Positions 7,987 through 15,763 of a stretch of DNA of 48,771 bases are shown here, one piece after another (positions within the stretch are counted from its first letter, which is position 1; each line of letters begins with the position of its first letter). The notes below the pieces were generated by a model. The model worked only from the letters and a program-made list of their open reading frames with translations. It was not told where the DNA came from and made no database searches. Source of the stretch: Candidatus Gastranaerophilales bacterium (GTDB lineage: Bacteria > Cyanobacteriota > Vampirovibrionia > Gastranaerophilales > Gastranaerophilaceae); assembly GCA_900552525.1 (NCBI GenBank), contig UNSK01000011.1, positions 1 to 48,771 of the forward strand, written 5' to 3'. The translations under genes were made by a program, and so were the position numbers.

Positions 7987-8029
7987 AATGCAAGGACGCA
8001 TTCGTAGGATGTGATCGCCAGAAAGGAGT
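7987..8029 (+). promoter_or_regulatory. Flagellin leader with CsrA-like GGA hairpin
   Basis: Just before the flagellin gene, AATGC (7987-7991) and GCATT (7998-8002) form a perfect 5-bp stem whose 6-nt loop is AAGGAC. A second GGA lies at GTAGGATG (8004-8011) and a third in the Shine-Dalgarno AAAGGAG (8022-8028). GGA in a hairpin loop plus GGA over the ribosome binding site is the arrangement by which CsrA represses flagellin translation in other bacteria. Here it is inferred from sequence only. Confidence 0.5.
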
Positions 8030-8034
8030 AAAAA

Positions 8035-8901
8035 ATGGCACTAACAATTAACACAAACATCTCATCACTGATTGTTCAATCCAACTTGAACAAAGCAACC
8101 AATTCCCTGAATCAGGCAATTGAAAGAATGACCACCGGTTACAAGATTAACCACGCAAAAGACAACGCTGCAGGTTATTCTATTGCTACTAACTGGGAAA
8201 CACAGCTCGGCTCTCTTGATGTTGCAGCAGATAACGCAGCAACAGGTGCAGACATGCTGACAACACTTGAAGATACTTATTCTCTTGTATCATCACACTT
8301 ACAGCGTGTTAGAGATTTGACTGAACAAGCTGCTAACGGTACTTATGGTTCTGATTCATTAAAAGCTATCCAATCAGAAATTACAGCAAGACTTGAAGAA
8401 ATTGATCGTATTGCTGCAAACTGTGAATTTAATGGTTTGAATATGATGGACGGCAGTATGAAAAATAATATTGCTTTACAGGTAGGTTTATATGGAGATG
8501 CTTCCAGCCAGATTGAATTAGACGCTTCATTATTCAAAGCTGGAGATGTTAACTCTTTATTCGGTGAAGATATTGATGAAGTTGCGAAAAAATGTTCAGG
8601 ATATGACGGTACTACTATTACAGGCAACCAGTCAGACATGCTGGATAAAATTGATGAAGTAATTAATGAAATCTCTTCACGTACAACAACTTTAGGTTCT
8701 GCTCAAAACAGAATTGAATCTGCTATTGAATCTATAAGCGTTCAATCTGAAAATATAACTTCTTCATTATCAACATTAAGAGATGCTGATGTTGCAGAAG
8801 AATCCTCCAATTACATAAAAGCACAAATCTTACAACAGGCTTCAGCTACATTGCTTGCAACTGCAAACCAGACACCAAGTATTGCCCTGAACTTGTTATA
8901 A
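8035..8901 (+). CDS. fliC: Flagellin
   Basis: Subunit of the flagellar filament, 288 residues, close to the minimal two-domain form. The N-terminal D0/D1 region starts MALTINTNISSLIVQSNLNKA and contains INHAKDNAAGYSIA; the middle is short; the C-terminal region has SSRTTTLGSAQNRIESAIESI and ends with QILQQASATLLATANQ. There is no signal peptide, as expected for flagellar type III export. A strong AAAGGAG precedes the ATG, and the leader carries CsrA-like motifs. A terminator follows. A second flagellin C-terminus lies at the right edge (48666-48771), so the genome has at least two flagellins. Confidence 0.95.
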   Translation: MALTINTNISSLIVQSNLNKATNSLNQAIERMTTGYKINHAKDNAAGYSIATNWETQLGSLDVAADNAATGADMLTTLEDTYSLVSSHLQRVRDLTEQAANGTYGSDSLKAIQSEITARLEEIDRIAANCEFNGLNMMDGSMKNNIALQVGLYGDASSQIELDASLFKAGDVNSLFGEDIDEVAKKCSGYDGTTITGNQSDMLDKIDEVINEISSRTTTLGSAQNRIESAIESISVQSENITSSLSTLRDADVAEESSNYIKAQILQQASATLLATANQTPSIALNLL

Positions 8902-8930
8902 TAAATTTGGGGATACATTTATCCTAAAAG

Positions 8931-8960
8931 ACGCAAGGAGGTATGCCTCCTTGCGTTTGT
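8931..8960 (+). terminator. Flagellin terminator
   Basis: Perfect 11-bp stem ACGCAAGGAGG / CCTCCTTGCGT with a 4-nt loop, followed by a short T-rich stretch, 30 bp after the flagellin stop codon. The T-run is weak, but the stem is strong and GC-rich. A TATAAT box for the next gene follows at 8963-8968. Confidence 0.75.
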
Positions 8961-8996
8961 GCTATAATATGACAAGAATAGTTAACAGAGGTTTAT

Positions 8997-11291
8997 ATGT
9001 ACGAGTTTCCTTTTGAGCTGGATGATTTCCAAAAAGATGCCTGCAGATGTATTACTGATGGCAAAAGTGTCGTTGTTTGTGCACCTACAGGTGCAGGAAA
9101 AACTGTAATCGCCCAGCATGCAATCCATTGCGCGTTAGAGCAGGGGAAAAAAGTTTTCTACACAACACCTCTGAAAGCTTTATCAAACCAAAAGTATAAT
9201 GATTTTTCCGAAAAATATGGTATAGATAAGGTCGGGCTTCTTACAGGAGATACCTCTATTAACAGAGGTGCTCAAATTGTGGTTATGACAACAGAAGTTT
9301 TTAGAAACATGCTCTACGGAACGAATTTCGGCTCTGTCACAGATAACCTTAAAGATGTAAAATACGTTATTCTTGACGAAGTTCATTATATGAACGACGA
9401 ACAACGTGGAACTGTTTGGGAAGAAAGCATTATTTACTGTCCTACAAATGTCCAGATAGTTGCTCTTTCTGCGACTGTGGCTAATGCAGACAAGCTCACA
9501 GAATGGATTAATACAGTACATTCAAGAACAGAGCTTATAAATACTGATTTTCGTCCTGTTCCGTTAAGATTTTATTATTTTGACTCATCACAGCCGAATA
9601 CATTATTGCCTTTGCTGACACCAAACGGAACTTTGAATAAAAAGATTAAACCGGAGAAAAAAGAATTTAAACGCGGCAAAGCAGTTCAGAAAAGAAATAC
9701 TGTAAAAGATGTTGTAAGAAACTTACACGAAAAAAATATGCTGCCGGCAATTTATTTCACATTTTCGCGAAAAAAATGCGATGAGCAAATGGAAAAATGC
9801 GCATCTTTGTGTCTTGTAACTCCAAAAGAGCAGGAAGAAATAAGGCAAATTATTGATGATTACATTGCTGAGAACCCGTATTTATATAAAAACAAACATA
9901 TTGAATACCTTATGTTAGGCGTAGCTTCACATCATGCCGGTCTGCTTCCGGGCTGGAAGGTTCTCGTAGAAAAACTTTTCCAGAAGGGGCTAATCAAGGT
10001 TGTTTTTGCGACTGAAACACTTGCTGCCGGGATTAATATGCCGGCACGTTCAACTGTTATCAGCTCAATTAGCAAACGTACAGACAACGGACATAGAACA
10101 CTTACTCCGAGTGAATTTTTACAAATGTCAGGACGCGCCGGAAGAAGAGGAATGGATGAAATTGGATATGTTGTTATAGTTGGAACGCCTTTCCAAACGC
10201 CGGAAGAGGTAGCTGAGCTTGTACTAAGCGATGCTAATCCGCTTGAAAGTAAATTTTCGCCAAGTTACTCTATGGTTCTCAATCTGCTCCAGAGATTTAC
10301 ACTTGAAGAAGCGAAGGAGCTTGTTTTAAAAAGTTTTGGATATTTCTCATCAAATTCCAGAATAGAGCCGCTGCTTGCAGTTAAGAATGAATATGAATGC
10401 AAAATTGATGAATGCAATTCTTTTGTATGTTACTGCAAAAAGACAAATGACGATTTGCTTGAATACAATAAAATAAGAGAAATCTACGTACAGAACAGAC
10501 GTATTTTTAAAACAATACAGAAGCAGGAAAAGAAGAAAAACAGACCGCTTAATGAAGAGGCTGCAGAGTTTGGCAGACAGACAAAGGCTATGCTTCAAAA
10601 AATGCACTCATATGAATGCGACACCTGTAAACTTTTCAAAAAACACATGAAAATATTAGATGTGCTTGAAAGATATATTGCAAAAGAAAAAGCGCTTGAA
10701 AAAGAAATTGAAAAACAAAAGGACATATTCTGGAATAAATTTCTTTCACACAGAGCTGTCTTAATGGATTACGGTTATATCAAAGATGACTACCCGACAG
10801 AAAGAGGGATTACAATATCCCAAATTCGCTCTGAGAATGAATTATTCCTCGCACAGGTGATATTTTCTGGTGTTCTTGACGGACTTACACCTGCAGAACT
10901 AGCAAGTGTAATATGCGCAATTACGACAGAAGATATGCGTGCAGATTTGTATTCCCAGCTTCCGCTCTCTCCTAATGTAAGAAAAAGACTTAACAAGATT
11001 AAAGACATAAGACGTGATTTAGACAAAAAACAAAAAAATCATGACGTAGAAGACCCAATGTATGTTAACGGCTTCTACTCACCGCTTATTGAAATGTGGG
11101 CAACTGGTTCTGAATGGGACGATATCATTGATCAGGTTGATATGGGTGAAGGTGATATTGTTAGGTGTTTTAAGCGGGTGATAGATGTTTTAAGGCAATT
11201 CTGTACAATATCAAATATACCGGAAGATTTAGTCTTCACGGCAAGAGAAGCTATAGAACTTATTCAAAAAAGCCCGATTGATATTGAATAG
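8997..11291 (+). CDS. Ski2-like DExH RNA helicase
   Basis: ATP-dependent RNA helicase of the Ski2/Mtr4 group, common in cyanobacteria and rarer in other bacteria. In the 764 residues: Walker A APTGAGKT (29-36), Walker B DEVH (127-130), SAT (158-160), and motif VI QMSGRAGRRG (376-385), with the AAGINMPARSTVI stretch before it. The C-terminal half (about 430-764) is helical and charged, like the winged-helix and stalk parts of Ski2 helicases. The start is supported by an AGAGG before ATG. A role in RNA turnover or ribosome-linked RNA handling is inferred from the family. It stands alone, with a small converging ORF immediately after it. Confidence 0.9.
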   Translation: MYEFPFELDDFQKDACRCITDGKSVVVCAPTGAGKTVIAQHAIHCALEQGKKVFYTTPLKALSNQKYNDFSEKYGIDKVGLLTGDTSINRGAQIVVMTTEVFRNMLYGTNFGSVTDNLKDVKYVILDEVHYMNDEQRGTVWEESIIYCPTNVQIVALSATVANADKLTEWINTVHSRTELINTDFRPVPLRFYYFDSSQPNTLLPLLTPNGTLNKKIKPEKKEFKRGKAVQKRNTVKDVVRNLHEKNMLPAIYFTFSRKKCDEQMEKCASLCLVTPKEQEEIRQIIDDYIAENPYLYKNKHIEYLMLGVASHHAGLLPGWKVLVEKLFQKGLIKVVFATETLAAGINMPARSTVISSISKRTDNGHRTLTPSEFLQMSGRAGRRGMDEIGYVVIVGTPFQTPEEVAELVLSDANPLESKFSPSYSMVLNLLQRFTLEEAKELVLKSFGYFSSNSRIEPLLAVKNEYECKIDECNSFVCYCKKTNDDLLEYNKIREIYVQNRRIFKTIQKQEKKKNRPLNEEAAEFGRQTKAMLQKMHSYECDTCKLFKKHMKILDVLERYIAKEKALEKEIEKQKDIFWNKFLSHRAVLMDYGYIKDDYPTERGITISQIRSENELFLAQVIFSGVLDGLTPAELASVICAITTEDMRADLYSQLPLSPNVRKRLNKIKDIRRDLDKKQKNHDVEDPMYVNGFYSPLIEMWATGSEWDDIIDQVDMGEGDIVRCFKRVIDVLRQFCTISNIPEDLVFTAREAIELIQKSPIDIE

Positions 11292-11438
11292 TTATCTTGG
11301 AAATATAATTTTTACAAACTTATCACCAATTTTAAAGTATCCGTTTTCTTCTCCGGACAAATCAATTTTTGGAGCAGTTTTAGGCTTTAAAGGTAAATTT
11401 TTCTTTACGTTTTGAATTCTTACAGGGGGAATTTTCAT
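11292..11438 (-). CDS. Small conserved-looking ORF, 48 aa, unknown function
   Basis: Encodes MKIPPVRIQNVKKNLPLKPK and ends GDKFVKIIFPR, a basic, proline-rich N-terminus and a short hydrophobic C-terminus. I prefer ATG 11438 because GGAG lies 9 nt before it; an ATG at 11453 would add five residues without a ribosome binding site. It converges with the helicase, their stop codons touching at 11291/11292. The following minus-strand gene at 11491-11883 lies 53 bp upstream, so the two may be cotranscribed. Function unknown; coding status rests on the ribosome binding site and codon use. Confidence 0.5.
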   Translation of the reverse strand: MKIPPVRIQNVKKNLPLKPKTAPKIDLSGEENGYFKIGDKFVKIIFPR

Positions 11439-11490
11439 AGATATTTTCTCCATTATTTATTAAGAATAAAAAGCGTAAAAATAAAATTTG

Positions 11491-11883
11491 CTATTCTTCC
11501 GGAACTTCTATTTCAACATCATCAACATCTTCTTCTTTTTTGATAATGTCAATAACATTTTTAGCCATTTCTTTTGCTATAACACTTCTTGTTGAGTCAG
11601 GGCAATTTTGAAGCAGGCTGATTGCAGTTCTTAGTGTACCATCCAAATCATACCAGCGTCCGTGTTTAGACTCATCCATAACGTCTTCTGTTGCTGAAAC
11701 AATATCCTCCACTGATTCATATTCAGTACTTGAAAGATGATGTTCTGTAATAATCTTAATCAGGTTTAAAGCAACTTTTATCTGCGTTTCGTCATCAGAC
11801 TCTTCTAACGTTTTCATTGCAGAAGATAAAACTGGATCTTTATCATACCAGCGTCTTGTATTAGTTGTAAACTCTTCTTTCAT
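11491..11883 (-). CDS. Unknown 130-aa protein with internal duplication
   Basis: I do not recognise a family. The sequence holds two copies of one module: RRWYDKDPVLSSAMKTLEES with the following LNLIKIITE (about residues 10-48), and GRWYDLDGTLRTAISLLQN with the following KNVIDIIKK (about 75-118). Both have RWYD, a short aliphatic helix and a second helix. The C-terminus is acidic (EEDVDDVEIEVPEE). It is cytoplasmic by appearance. AGGAGG precedes the ATG. A duplicated helical module suggests a dimer-like single chain or protein-binding role, which is inference only. Confidence 0.8.
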   Translation of the reverse strand: MKEEFTTNTRRWYDKDPVLSSAMKTLEESDDETQIKVALNLIKIITEHHLSSTEYESVEDIVSATEDVMDESKHGRWYDLDGTLRTAISLLQNCPDSTRSVIAKEMAKNVIDIIKKEEDVDDVEIEVPEE

Positions 11884-11940
11884 AAAAACCTCCTGATAAC
11901 CTCGCTACCTAGTTTATTATACTATATTTTTTTTGTTTTG

Positions 11941-11981
11941 TAAAATATAATACCGGAAGCTCTCACTTCCGGTATTATAAA
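11941..11981 (-). terminator. Strong terminator downstream of the YD-repeat-like gene
   Basis: A 14-bp perfect stem (11946-11959 with 11966-11979, core ACCGGAAG / CTTCCGGT) with a 6-nt loop, followed on the minus strand by TTTTA. It ends the 11984-12904 transcript and separates it from the 130-aa gene. Confidence 0.8.
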
Positions 11982-11983
11982 AC

Positions 11984-12904
11984 TTATAATGCTTTTGAAG
12001 CAATGCTGTAGAGAAGTCTTTTTCGCATTGATATTGGTAAAGCTCTGAACTCTATACTTTTATCTATAAGGCTCGAAGAGCGTTTTTCTGCATCATTTTC
12101 TCTTTCTGCCTGCATTGCTTTTTCTCCTCTAAATAAATTTGCTATTATTAAGTCTAAATCATCTTCTGAAGTATAAGGTTTCTTGAGCATAACATTATCC
12201 ACATAACTTGTATCTTTTACTGTAGAACTATGTCCGTTTAATGTTATATTTGTATAAGCATAGCCGCGTTCTGTAAAAAGATTTTCTATAGTAATATCAT
12301 TACCCATTCTATCAGTTATTACATAAGATATCAACTCATTTTTTTTGCTGACTTTGCTTACTACTATTCTCTGATTATTATCCTTATATTCTACAATTCT
12401 ATCTAATATATCGTAATTGTAAGTTTGTTTTATTACTTCTTCATCATTATTATAAACAATTCTTTCAACTATTCTGTCAATATCGTCATATTTATATTCT
12501 GCCTTTAAAATTTTACCTGGATATTTTTTGCAAATGCTTGTTATCAAATTTTTTCTGTTATATTCATATTCGATTGAGTATGCTAAGTGACCGCTGTTTT
12601 TAAATACAAATTTTAGAGCAAGTAAACCATTTTTGTACCCTTCTGTACAAGAAAGATTTTTACCGCGATAGTGATTTATTTTAGATATTGCCTCACCTGT
12701 ATAAAAAACTTCTTTTATAAGTTCTCTGTCCGGAGAATAATAATTTACAGATGTAACACAGCCTCTTGCATCTCTATTTATTAATAAATCAGATGCAAAT
12801 ATATCATCAGAGGACTGTTCATCAACTTTATTGATTACATCAGTTACATGATAATATGCTGTAAGATCTTCCGGAACGGAAAGTCGGTAGTATGAATTTA
12901 ACAT
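11984..12904 (-). CDS. Unknown protein with YD (RHS-like) repeats
   Basis: 306 residues without signal peptide. The central part has repeated Y-x-Y-x(2-3)-D/N-R-I/L units: YEYNRKNLITSI, YKYDDIDRIVERIVY and YNYDILDRIVEYKD, spaced by about 20-30 residues, as in YD repeats of RHS and wall-associated proteins. There is no RHS core or toxin C-terminus; the protein ends in a charged helix with KRLLYSIASKAL. GGAG lies 6 nt before ATG 12904, so I prefer it to the in-frame ATG 12 bp upstream. The upstream region has the TATATATAAAG motif shared with two other genes here. Function unknown. Confidence 0.75.
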   Translation of the reverse strand: MLNSYYRLSVPEDLTAYYHVTDVINKVDEQSSDDIFASDLLINRDARGCVTSVNYYSPDRELIKEVFYTGEAISKINHYRGKNLSCTEGYKNGLLALKFVFKNSGHLAYSIEYEYNRKNLITSICKKYPGKILKAEYKYDDIDRIVERIVYNNDEEVIKQTYNYDILDRIVEYKDNNQRIVVSKVSKKNELISYVITDRMGNDITIENLFTERGYAYTNITLNGHSSTVKDTSYVDNVMLKKPYTSEDDLDLIIANLFRGEKAMQAERENDAEKRSSSLIDKSIEFRALPISMRKRLLYSIASKAL

Positions 12905-13016
12905 AGCCATCTCCAATCTATAATCTTTATCTGTAACGCCATCTCCTCGTATATATATAAAGTATATAGATTAGACCTAATTTCAGTTTTTATTAAAATA
13001 TTTACAAAACTTAATA

Positions 13017-13712
13017 TTAGATATTAAGTTTATAGCCGCCGCCGTAAATCGTTTCTATGTATTTTTTGCCATCTGCAATTTTATCAATTTTGCTTCTTAA
13101 ATGTCTAATATGAACCCTTATAGTTTCTACATTATCGTCTGGATCATACCCCCATATTTCCTTAAGAAGTCTGGCACCGGAAACCATATTCCCGTGGTTT
13201 TGAAATAAAAGATTAAAAATATCAAATTCTATAGGGGTTAATTTTTGAATTTTATCATTTATTTGTACGCTGTATGTTTCGGGAAGAAGTGTAATTTCTT
13301 TGTATGTCAGAAGTTCTCTCACCGCAGATGATTTCGGTATCTGATTAGTTCGTTTTAGGAGAGCACGGACTCTGACTATAAGTTCATCAATCTCAAAAGG
13401 TTTCGTCAAATAATCATCGACACCAATATCAAACCCTTCTACTTTATTGTTCAATTCGGAAAGAGCAGTAAGCATTATTATAGGAACTTCTGCAATCTCC
13501 TTACACTGCCTTATTCTTCTTGCGACAGTATAGCCGTCCACTTCCGGCATCATAACATCCAGAACTATTAATGACGGTTCTTCCTGCTTAGCTTTTGCAA
13601 AGCCTTCTACACCGTTGAAAGCCTGAATAACTTCGTAACCCTGTAATTCAAGATTAATTTTTATGAGTTCATTTATTGCACTATCATCATCTACTACCAA
13701 AATTTTAGTCAT
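13017..13712 (-). CDS. OmpR/PhoB-type response regulator
   Basis: Two-component transcription regulator of 231 residues. The receiver has the acidic pocket DDD (8-10), phosphorylation site Asp52 in VLDVMMP, Thr82 and Lys104 in LTKPFE. The C-terminal winged helix has LTPIEFDIFNLLFQN, the recognition-helix region VETIRVHIRHLRSKID, and the wing IYGGGYKLNI. I chose ATG 13712 because GGAG lies 8 nt upstream inside rmuC; a longer frame would add nine residues with no support. It overlaps rmuC by 8 bp, and no histidine kinase is adjacent, so its partner is elsewhere. The layout resembles cyanobacterial RpaA/RpaB but I cannot assign it. Confidence 0.93.
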   Translation of the reverse strand: MTKILVVDDDSAINELIKINLELQGYEVIQAFNGVEGFAKAKQEEPSLIVLDVMMPEVDGYTVARRIRQCKEIAEVPIIMLTALSELNNKVEGFDIGVDDYLTKPFEIDELIVRVRALLKRTNQIPKSSAVRELLTYKEITLLPETYSVQINDKIQKLTPIEFDIFNLLFQNHGNMVSGARLLKEIWGYDPDDNVETIRVHIRHLRSKIDKIADGKKYIETIYGGGYKLNI

Positions 13713-14889
13713 TTGCAAAAACTCCTTCCAGACAGTCATCTTCTGCTTCTAAGAGCAGTTTTTCAGGAATTTCCTTACTTGTGCTTATGCCAAATTCTTT
13801 CAATGCCTCTACCTGAGAGAAAAGACTAGGTTTATTTTTACTATTTCTTCTAAATCTGTTTATTGTTGTATTTAATTTTTTGTTAACATCGTCAAACCGT
13901 TTCTGCACATCAATTAAATCTTCACAGAATTGAACAAATGTTTCGTATAAATTAGTACCTGCATTAACAATCTGGCTTATACTTTCTTTTTGTTTCTGCT
14001 GAGCCATAAGTTGATTTACAAGCCTTATTGTTGCAAGAAGCGACGAGGTTCCAACTATTATGATATTTGATTTGTAAGCGGAATTAATTAAATCATAGTC
14101 TTCGTACAAAAGGTTTACCGAGGTTTCAACCGGCATATACATCAATACAAAATCCGGCTGTGACAGGTCGCCTGCACTCTGATAATTCTTATTTGCAAGA
14201 TCTGTAATTCTCTTTTTAACCTCTGATTTAAATTCTTTAAGCTTTGAATTATCTTTTACATAATCAAGGTAGCTTGTGAGTGTAACCTTGGAGTCAATTA
14301 TTAAATGATGATTATTCGGGAGATTAATTACCACGTCAGGTCTTACAATATGTTCTTCATTATCTCTAAGATTTGACGAAGTTGTAACCATCTGCTTAGC
14401 ATAATGAATTCCCTCAACCATTCCGCATGATTGAAGAATTGTATCCAGTAAATCTTCACCGTATGAGCCCTTTACATTCTGATTTCTGGTCAAAGCTTCG
14501 ACGAGATTTTTTGCTTCTTGTTCAATAATTTTATTATTTTTTTCCAGATTACCGATTTGTTCTACAATCTTTGTTGTATTCTCTACACCGGCAAGATTAA
14601 ATCTTTCAACCTTTGCTTTAAATTCTCCGAGCTCCTTTGTTAGAGGAAGTATCTTTTCTTCAAGGGTTTCGCGGTTTTGTTTTCTCAAATCTTCCTGTTC
14701 ATTTTTTATCGTTTCGTTTGCAAGCTGAACAAAATCACGTTTGATAATTTCCTGAAGCTCTTCTGTTGATTTAGACTTTGCACTAAGTGTAATTATCTCT
14801 TCTTTTAATGCAAGATTTTTTTTGCTAAAAACTATATAACATACTGCTGATGCTAAAATCACTCCAGCTATAAACGATAAAAATATCAT
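13705..14889 (-). CDS. rmuC: RmuC family protein
   Basis: RmuC proteins limit recombination at inverted repeats and have a nuclease-like fold. The 394 residues start with one membrane segment (about 1-19, IFLSFIAGVILASAVCYIVF), then a long coiled coil (about 25-150), then the conserved core: GSYGEDLLDTILQSCGM, RPDVVINLPNNHHLIIDSKV (with the PD...DSK nuclease-like motif), VLMYMPVE, and VGTSSLLATIRLVNQL. Length is normal. AGGAGG precedes the ATG. It is translationally coupled to the response regulator downstream. Confidence 0.93.
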   Translation of the reverse strand: MIFLSFIAGVILASAVCYIVFSKKNLALKEEIITLSAKSKSTEELQEIIKRDFVQLANETIKNEQEDLRKQNRETLEEKILPLTKELGEFKAKVERFNLAGVENTTKIVEQIGNLEKNNKIIEQEAKNLVEALTRNQNVKGSYGEDLLDTILQSCGMVEGIHYAKQMVTTSSNLRDNEEHIVRPDVVINLPNNHHLIIDSKVTLTSYLDYVKDNSKLKEFKSEVKKRITDLANKNYQSAGDLSQPDFVLMYMPVETSVNLLYEDYDLINSAYKSNIIIVGTSSLLATIRLVNQLMAQQKQKESISQIVNAGTNLYETFVQFCEDLIDVQKRFDDVNKKLNTTINRFRRNSKNKPSLFSQVEALKEFGISTSKEIPEKLLLEAEDDCLEGVFAND

Positions 14890-14899
14890 TTTTCCCTCC

Positions 14900-14938
14900 T
14901 AAAAAAACAAGCTCCTTTTATTATAAAAGAAGCCTGTT
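14900..14938 (-). terminator. Terminator after the Bax1-I gene
   Basis: On the minus strand a stem of about 14 bp with two mismatches (ACAGGCTTCTTTTA pairing with TAAAAGGAGCTTGT) is followed by seven Ts, in the 56 bp between the Bax inhibitor-like gene and rmuC. Confidence 0.75.
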
Positions 14939-14945
14939 AAAAAAT

Positions 14946-15671
14946 CTATCTTCTATCCTGCAATTTTGCCAGAAGCCGTAAAATTTCCAGATAAAGCCAT
15001 ACAATAGTAACCATAAGCCCGAACGCGCCATACCATTCCATGTCTTTAGGAAGCATGTTCCGTGCACCCCGTTCAATAAAATCAAAGTCAATAATTAGAT
15101 TAAGTGCAGCAATAATAACCACTATTATACTAAAAGCAATACCAAAATTTGATGAAGAATTAATTACCGGTACAGCGTAGTGGAAAAAATGCCCGATAAA
15201 ATTAATAAGATAAAGAACTGCGATTGAGCATGTCGCAATAAAAATTACACTTCTGAATTTATCAGTACATTGTATGAGTTTAGCTCTGTATAAAATAAGC
15301 ATAGAAAACAAAGCTGCAAATGTTCCTGCAACGGCCTGAGATACGATACCGGGATAAGAAGCCTCAAAGCTTGCAGAAATACCCCCAAGGAAAAGACCTT
15401 CACAAGCAGCATAAACAGGAATTAAGTATTTTACTCTTGTAAAAGCTATAACCAAGGCCAGAATAAAGCCAACTATAGCCCCGCCTGCTGTAAGCATCAT
15501 ACCCATATCAGTATATCCCAGAGTAAATCTTGACCAGCAAAATGCAGCTGAAGCAACAAGTAGCAATCCTAAGAAAGCTGTAATCTGGATAGTACCGTTT
15601 ACTGTCATAGGTTCACCCTGCAAAACTCTCTCTTGAGCAGCATAGTTCTCATTTAAAATTGGATTTGCCAT
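14946..15671 (-). CDS. Bax inhibitor-1/YccA family membrane protein
   Basis: Seven-helix inner membrane protein of the Bax1-I/YccA group, 241 residues. After a polar N-terminus (about 1-27, NPILNENYAAQERVLQGEPM) come about seven hydrophobic segments, with family signatures YAACEGLFLGGISASFE (helix 3-4) and a last amphipathic part EWYGAFGLMVTIVWLYLEILRLLA. Bacterial members interact with FtsH or act as pH-sensitive cation leak channels; nothing here narrows the role. GGAGG before ATG supports the start. It is a single gene between its terminator and the divergent ABC transporter. Confidence 0.92.
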   Translation of the reverse strand: MANPILNENYAAQERVLQGEPMTVNGTIQITAFLGLLLVASAAFCWSRFTLGYTDMGMMLTAGGAIVGFILALVIAFTRVKYLIPVYAACEGLFLGGISASFEASYPGIVSQAVAGTFAALFSMLILYRAKLIQCTDKFRSVIFIATCSIAVLYLINFIGHFFHYAVPVINSSSNFGIAFSIIVVIIAALNLIIDFDFIERGARNMLPKDMEWYGAFGLMVTIVWLYLEILRLLAKLQDRR

Positions 15672-15763
15672 ATAACCTCCTTACATCCTTAGCATTATTA
15701 TACCATGTATTTTTAAGCTTAAGAATAGAAATTAATGTTTTTTTAATATAGTATTGTAGATAG

